Shown: positions 13,299-13,375 of the stretch, in pieces
How positions within the stretch are numbered: the stretch's first letter is position 1
Layout: each line of letters begins with the position of its first letter
DNA from: Alphaproteobacteria bacterium
Lineage (GTDB): Bacteria > Pseudomonadota > Alphaproteobacteria > Sphingomonadales > Sphingomonadaceae
Length of the DNA: 13,375 nucleotides
Direction of reading: 5' to 3'
NCBI GenBank assembly: GCA_028293055.1
Contig: JAQGLD010000051.1
Span: 1 to 13,375 of the forward strand
The notes under the pieces: model-generated
What the model was told of the DNA's origin: nothing
Databases searched by the model: none
Seen by the model: the letters and a program-made list of their open reading frames with translations, nothing else
Position numbers and translations under genes: made by a program

Positions 13299-13375
13299 TT
13301 TCTCTTGAGGGCGCCCTGCTCGATATGCAAGCGCGCACGGCCGCCCAGGTTGACGGTTCGGTTGTGGAGATCGGC
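13295..13375 (-). CDS. lptC: LptC, C-terminal end only (gene runs off the right edge)
   Basis: The last 26 codons and the stop of a minus-strand frame entering from the right edge, ending NLGGRARLHIEQGALKRK. The fragment alone is too short to prove identity. Identification rests on position directly before lptA, the ATGA stop/start overlap, and the closing beta-strand pattern (a hydrophobic NL.GRARL.I.QGA ending) that matches alphaproteobacterial LptC. LptC is the inner-membrane-anchored periplasmic partner of LptBFG that passes lipopolysaccharide to LptA. Confidence 0.8.
   Translation of the reverse strand, partial: ADLHNRTVNLGGRARLHIEQGALKRK

Overview
The window looks like chromosomal DNA from an alphaproteobacterium, most likely a member of the Sphingomonadales. 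The GC content is high (about two thirds by eye), third codon positions are GC-rich, and the right end carries the lptC-lptA-lptB-rpoN order common in this class. The protein variants (short GluQ N-terminus, HNH protein, FprA-type reductase) point the same way. The genus cannot be resolved. No transposase, integrase, tRNA, rRNA or CRISPR array is visible.

Left part (1-4066): the 5' part of gluQ runs off the left edge on the minus strand. Divergent from it is a plus-strand series: an HNH endonuclease, an ATP-dependent DNA ligase of the 'cisplatin damage response' type, and an FprA-type ferredoxin/flavodoxin-NADP+ reductase. The short gaps between them hold several stem-loops, one of which overlaps the fprA ribosome binding site.

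Centre (4094-8634): this is the most interesting part. A FadL/TodX-family outer-membrane channel (minus) is divergent from a crotonase-fold protein (plus) that matches RpfF, the synthase of DSF (cis-2-unsaturated fatty acid) signals, including both catalytic glutamates. The shared 247-bp intergenic region contains a perfect 9-bp inverted repeat and smaller palindromes. Convergent with rpfF, and overlapping its 3' end by 20 bp, is a six-helix membrane protein with GGDEF and EAL domains (cyclic di-GMP turnover). Together these could form a signal synthesis, uptake and response unit; this is inference from gene content and position.

Right-centre (8697-10197): a 63-aa protein of unknown function, a HAD-family phosphatase and a PAP2-family phosphatase follow on the plus strand, the last two overlapping by 17 bp.

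Right part (10234-13375): the minus-strand cluster lptC (3' end only), lptA, lptB, rpoN encodes lipopolysaccharide export components and sigma-54. lptC and lptA overlap by ATGA. lptA and lptB are separated by two abutting stem-loops. lptB and rpoN are separated by a REP-like double palindrome that ends 12 nt before the rpoN start codon. No gene-free stretch exceeds 300 bases; the longest is 5420-5666.
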